Assembly (NCBI GenBank): GCA_027081495.1
Contig: JALWKJ010000123.1
Location: forward strand, 1 to 16,504
DNA length: 16,504 nucleotides
Origin: Campylobacterales bacterium
GTDB taxonomy: Bacteria; Campylobacterota; Campylobacteria; Campylobacterales; QNZT01
Reading direction: 5' to 3'
In this document: one piece after another, positions 13,436 through 16,504 of the stretch
Layout: each line of letters begins with the position of its first letter
Position numbering within the stretch: the stretch's first letter is position 1
Notes under the pieces: model-generated
Seen by the model: the letters and a program-made list of their open reading frames with translations, nothing else
Databases searched by the model: none
What the model was told of the DNA's origin: nothing
Program-made: the position numbers and the translations under genes

Positions 13436-13896
13436 TTTATGATCGAAAAATAGAGCAGTAGTTGATAAATTCCGCCGGAGCATATGGCGGCAAAAACACC
13501 GGCTAGAAGATCGTCTCCCATAACGGAGAGTCCGCCTTTTGCGCTTTTGTCAACTCTTCCTATGATAGAGGGTTTGTAGATATCGAAAAATCTGAAAAAT
13601 ATAATCGTCAGTATAATCTGTATCCAAGTTCCCGAGCTGATGGAAAGAGCGAGCCAAATACCCGCTACCTCGTCTATAACTATTTCACTTGCGTCATGAA
13701 TACCGCTTCGGCTCTCCTCTTTGTCTATCTCTCGTATAGCTATGAGGGTTAAAAGAACGCAAGCCAAAAACAGGGTTGTAGGAGGAAAATAGTAGATTAT
13801 AGGAAGAGCCGCGATAGCTCCGGCTATCGTACCGAAAGTTCCGGGAGCTTTCGGCGCGAGTCCCGTATAAAAAAATGTTAAAAAGAGTTTTCGCAT
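13432..13896 (-). CDS. pgpA: Phosphatidylglycerophosphatase A
   Basis: 154 residues, an inner-membrane enzyme that removes phosphate from phosphatidylglycerol phosphate to give phosphatidylglycerol. Family signatures are present: GLAPKAPGTFGTIAG (12-26), SGIHDASEIVIDEVAG (64-79), FFDIYKPSIIGRVD (103-116) and GGLSVMGDDLLAG (121-133), with the conserved acidic residues. Membrane spans fall at about 27-55, 80-102 and 130-152. It starts 9 nt after the Sat-like gene, whose stop TAA merges with its ribosome site (TAAAGG), so it is the last gene of the ispDF operon. Confidence 0.95.
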   Translation of the reverse strand: MRKLFLTFFYTGLAPKAPGTFGTIAGAIAALPIIYYFPPTTLFLACVLLTLIAIREIDKEESRSGIHDASEIVIDEVAGIWLALSISSGTWIQIILTIIFFRFFDIYKPSIIGRVDKSAKGGLSVMGDDLLAGVFAAICSGGIYQLLLYFSIIN

Positions 13897-13905
13897 ATAT
13901 AGCCT

Positions 13906-15096
13906 TTAAGTAAGTGAAACCGTTTGATGAAGTTTCATGATCTCAAGATAAAACCGCTCTTCGCTGAGGTCTTCTAAAAGTCCTTGTGTCGGAAAAAAAT
14001 TACTGAATTTTTTCGTAAGTTTGTTAAATCTCTCCGGATAAAGATTACTAAGCAAAATAGCGGATATCTCTTTTCGAACCAAAACGGCGGGAGGCAATAC
14101 CCCGGCGTTTAAAAGTTCAAGTATGAATTCGGAGTTGTAAGAGATATGATGATGGCTTCCGTGAGGGCAGGTTTTCGTACTTACAAGGGTTTTACATTCG
14201 TTACAATAGACAAATTCGTTACTGACTTCGATGTTGATTTTTAAGTTTTTATATTGATCAAGGATCGATTTTGTTCCTGTTTTATCGTAATAAAGTCCTA
14301 TTCCCGCATGATTTTGTCCCACGGAGAGAGTCGTACATCCGAAATTTCTAGCCGTTATGGCATCGAGTATAATGTTGTTAAATCCGGCAAATATATAAGT
14401 GTTTTCGAACGGGACGATCAAAACTCTGTTTGTCGGCAGAAAATTATCGACGAAATATTTCACCGTTTTTAGACGAATATCATAAGAGTATTTATCTTTT
14501 TTATACGGTTTTAACAAAAACAGTATCAAAAGATCGCTCTTTTCCAAAGTCATACGGATAAATCTTTCATGACCCCTATGAAGAGGTTTCGCGCTTACCA
14601 TAATAGCTGAAATATTTTTCGCTTTTGTTCTTTTTATCATCAACGATATAGCGTTTTTTACGGTTCTTATGGCGCTGCAGTCGATTTTGTATTCTCCGCT
14701 TATGGCATATTTGCCGAGTCTATCAAGAGTGTCTAAAACACCGGGATGCGTGGGGTCGGTAGTACCGAAAATCTTCTCGATTCTTTTTTGCCGGTCTATT
14801 TCGAAGATTTCATCGACTACGATTTCGCCTCTGTTTTCTCCATCGACTACTATGAAAAGTTGATCGCCTTTTTTTGCATCTTTTAAAACAGCTTCGTTTC
14901 GTTTGCCGCTAGGAGCTAAAATGAAAGAGAAAGGGAAAAAATCTCCCTTATATATGGAAGTTTCATCGACCTTGTCGGCTTCTTTTTTATTCATGAGTTT
15001 ATCGACGGGGCTTAATACGCCCTCTTTTGCCATAGCGAGTGTTATAAGCGCTTCGTTGTCGATATGTATTTCGTTATTTCTTTTTTGAGATCCCAT
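13906..15096 (-). CDS. Divergent ATP-sulfurylase-like protein (Sat family), substrate motif altered
   Basis: 396 residues with the Sat domain plan: an N-terminal PUA-like domain (about 1-160), a nucleotidyltransferase core and a C-terminal segment with zinc site CNECKTLVSTKTCPHG (Cys298, Cys301, Cys310, His312). The nucleotide HxxH is kept (His173, His176 in KPLHRGHE) and so is NHAG. But the canonical QTRNP is SAKP (168-171), losing the Gln and Arg that bind sulfate, and GRDHAG is GQNHAG (260-265), losing another anion-binding Arg. A nucleotidyl transfer to a different substrate is likelier than sulfate activation. No CysN, Apr or Dsr genes are near. C. jejuni Cj1609 has the same neighbours, as I remember. 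Its start overlaps the regulator gene by 23 nt. Confidence 0.88.
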   Translation of the reverse strand: MGSQKRNNEIHIDNEALITLAMAKEGVLSPVDKLMNKKEADKVDETSIYKGDFFPFSFILAPSGKRNEAVLKDAKKGDQLFIVVDGENRGEIVVDEIFEIDRQKRIEKIFGTTDPTHPGVLDTLDRLGKYAISGEYKIDCSAIRTVKNAISLMIKRTKAKNISAIMVSAKPLHRGHERFIRMTLEKSDLLILFLLKPYKKDKYSYDIRLKTVKYFVDNFLPTNRVLIVPFENTYIFAGFNNIILDAITARNFGCTTLSVGQNHAGIGLYYDKTGTKSILDQYKNLKINIEVSNEFVYCNECKTLVSTKTCPHGSHHHISYNSEFILELLNAGVLPPAVLVRKEISAILLSNLYPERFNKLTKKFSNFFPTQGLLEDLSEERFYLEIMKLHQTVSLT

Positions 15097-15964
15097 ATTT
15101 TTTTCGTTTTTCCCATAAACTCTTCCTCGAGATTCCTAACTTTTTAGAAAGTTCGGTGTCCGGAAATTTGTTTTGATATTTGACGATGATGTATTTGACA
15201 TAGTTTTCAATAGATAAAATATCGCCTTTTTCAAAAACACCGTCGTCATTTTTAACCTCTATAGTTTCAATGTTTTCGCTATTGTCATTTAAATCGGTCG
15301 TGGAGAGTATAACACGCCTATTTTGAATTATAGATAAAACTTTTACTTTGTCACTTTTTTTGAGATTTTGATAGTTTATGAGATAAACGAGTTCATTTTC
15401 ATGAATTTTTTTTAACTGGGAGATCGCGTCCGCATCGTCAAGAGATATGAATGTGAAAGATTCGTTATATTTTTTCGCATAATCAAATACCATCGCGTCG
15501 GCATTTTTTTGATAGTTGACTTTTAAAAGCACGGGCAGTTTGGTTTTTGAAGTTATTTGATGGTTGGGCGTTTTTTTCAAAAGATGATCTATATAACTTC
15601 TATATGTTTGATTCTCTTTTTTGAAGTTGATATAATCTTGCAGATGATTTAGTTTTCTAACAAGCTCTTCAATCATGAAAGGTTTTAGTATGTAGTCGTT
15701 GGCGCCCGCCTTTAGAGGTCCCGAGACCGTGTCGTTACTCACATATGAGACCATAAGAATGATAATGGAGTTTTTATACTGTTCTATGACGGGGTAAAAG
15801 TTTTGACCCGAAATATTCGTCGAAAGCAGTATAGCGTCGAATTCCTCGTCTTTTATGGCGTCTTTTATCGTTGCCGCACTATCGCATATATGTCCTAATT
15901 CCGTTAATTTCGTAGATATGCTTTGCGCTAGGTAAATCTCGTTTTCTACTATTAAAATCTTCAT
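15074..15964 (-). CDS. HP1021/Cj1608-type atypical orphan response regulator
   Basis: 296 residues. The receiver-like domain (1-120) has lost the phosphoacceptor: Ser48 stands where Asp is expected (AILLSTNISG), and only part of the acidic pocket remains (Glu7, Asn8). The Lys (Lys94, ILKPF) and Ser73 are kept. The middle region (about 135-245) has no Walker motifs. A Fis-type helix-turn-helix lies at the end (LSKKLGISRKSLWEKRKKYG, from 272). Size, Ser substitution and position beside ispDF fit H. pylori HP1021 and C. jejuni Cj1608, which bind oriC and regulate many genes. The only cysteine is Cys27, unlike the multi-cysteine redox-responsive HP1021. The ATG overlaps the ispDF stop by 4 nt. 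Confidence 0.9.
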   Translation of the reverse strand: MKILIVENEIYLAQSISTKLTELGHICDSAATIKDAIKDEEFDAILLSTNISGQNFYPVIEQYKNSIIILMVSYVSNDTVSGPLKAGANDYILKPFMIEELVRKLNHLQDYINFKKENQTYRSYIDHLLKKTPNHQITSKTKLPVLLKVNYQKNADAMVFDYAKKYNESFTFISLDDADAISQLKKIHENELVYLINYQNLKKSDKVKVLSIIQNRRVILSTTDLNDNSENIETIEVKNDDGVFEKGDILSIENYVKYIIVKYQNKFPDTELSKKLGISRKSLWEKRKKYGISKKK

Positions 15965-16504
15965 ATTCTCTTCCAGTTAAAATAATGTAATGACGCCGCG
16001 GCTTGCGCCGCGACACCCTCTTTTCTTCCGATAAAGCCCAATTTTTCAGTGGTTGTCGCTTTTATATTTACGCGAATCGGTTCAATTTCAAGGATCGACG
16101 AGATCGTATTTCTCATTTTATCTTTATAAGAAGAGAGTCTTGGAGTCTCCGCCATAATCGTCAAGTCGATATTGTCGATCTCAAAACCGGTCTCTTTGAT
16201 AAATAAGAGAACTTCTTTTAGCATCTCTTTTGAGTCCATATCCTTGTATTTTAGGTCGGTATCGGGGTATATTTCACCGATATCGCCGCCTCCGATCGCA
16301 CCAAGCAGCGCATCTATAAGCGCATGAAGCGCCACATCTCCGTCCGAATGCGCTTTAAATCCCAAATCGGATTCTATTTTTACGCCGCCAAGGTACATAT
16401 TTTTGTTGTCGCAGAATTGATGAACATCAAAACCGCATCCGATAAAACGGGCATTATCGGGCTCTTTTAAACACGCTAACACAGCTAAATCGTCAAAGAG
16501 CGTT
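15961..16504 (-). CDS. ispDF: Bifunctional IspD/IspF, C-terminal part (cut by the right edge)
   Basis: This contains the complete IspF domain (2-C-methyl-D-erythritol 2,4-cyclodiphosphate synthase, non-mevalonate isoprenoid pathway). The metal site is in GCGFDVHQF and AHSDGDVALHALIDALLG; the active-site strand is in ATTTEKLGFIGRKEGVAA. A GTG at 16482 could be read as the start, but the frame stays open to the window edge, and the residues before IspF (LFDDLAVLACLKEPD) look like the IspD-to-IspF linker of the fused epsilonproteobacterial enzyme. I therefore extend the feature to 16504; the IspD half lies outside. It leads the operon with the HP1021-like regulator, Sat-like protein and pgpA. 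Confidence 0.93.
   Translation of the reverse strand, partial: TLFDDLAVLACLKEPDNARFIGCGFDVHQFCDNKNMYLGGVKIESDLGFKAHSDGDVALHALIDALLGAIGGGDIGEIYPDTDLKYKDMDSKEMLKEVLLFIKETGFEIDNIDLTIMAETPRLSSYKDKMRNTISSILEIEPIRVNIKATTTEKLGFIGRKEGVAAQAAASLHYFNWKRI

Noticed and set aside
16482..16482. GTG as the start of a stand-alone ispF
   Set aside because: The frame stays open to the window edge, preceded by linker-like residues and no ribosome site; the fused IspDF form is expected in this phylum.

Overview
The window is a compact, AT-rich chromosomal segment from a Campylobacterota (epsilonproteobacterial) genome. The evidence is the gene content and order: a fused ispDF gene followed by an HP1021/Cj1608-type atypical response regulator, a divergent ATP-sulfurylase-like protein and pgpA. 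As far as I remember, this order is also found in Campylobacter jejuni (Cj1607 to Cj1610). A second recognisable block is htrA followed by a CprR/CprS-like two-component system. An octaheme cytochrome and secreted multi-domain proteins suggest a free-living, respiratory member of the phylum rather than a reduced host-adapted one, but genus cannot be read from this sequence. Almost all genes are on the minus strand; only the 11469-13405 pair (and perhaps a gene tail at the left edge) is on the plus strand.

Layout, in the direction of minus-strand transcription from the right edge. (1) 16504-13432: ispDF (cut by the window edge), HP1021-like regulator, Sat-like protein and pgpA form one tightly packed operon of overlapping or nearly touching genes. 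(2) 11469-13405, plus strand: a lipoprotein and a secreted protein with three Ig-like repeats and a C-terminal beta-sandwich-like domain form a two-gene export cassette that converges on pgpA. (3) 11185-8879: a membrane-anchored small-heat-shock-like protein, a cytoplasmic thioredoxin and the aminotransferase aspB, which has its own promoter. (4) 8731-6120: a Tat-exported MepK/DUF882 peptidase, rpsU, a periplasmic octaheme cytochrome made by duplication of a tetraheme unit, and a cysteine-free thioredoxin-fold protein; these appear to be separate transcription units. (5) 5895-93: htrA, response regulator, sensor kinase and glycosyltransferase are translationally coupled, followed by the NfeD/slipin membrane pair. 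The theme of blocks 3 to 5 is envelope and periplasmic protein quality control.

The most unusual signal is not a gene. Three intergenic elements of about 105-115 bp (6009-6114, 6722-6833, 11211-11325) share a conserved core and each folds into a long terminal stem enclosing a GC-rich inner hairpin. The terminal stems differ in sequence between copies but keep their pairing through paired base changes. This fits a structured RNA or palindromic repeat family that I do not recognise. A solo arm of the same repeat lies at 8163-8181. Two short inverted repeats with a related TTGAGTCC arm overlap the stop codons of the NfeD and PgpA genes. No intergenic gap exceeds 300 bp, and I saw no tRNA, rRNA, CRISPR array or insertion sequence.
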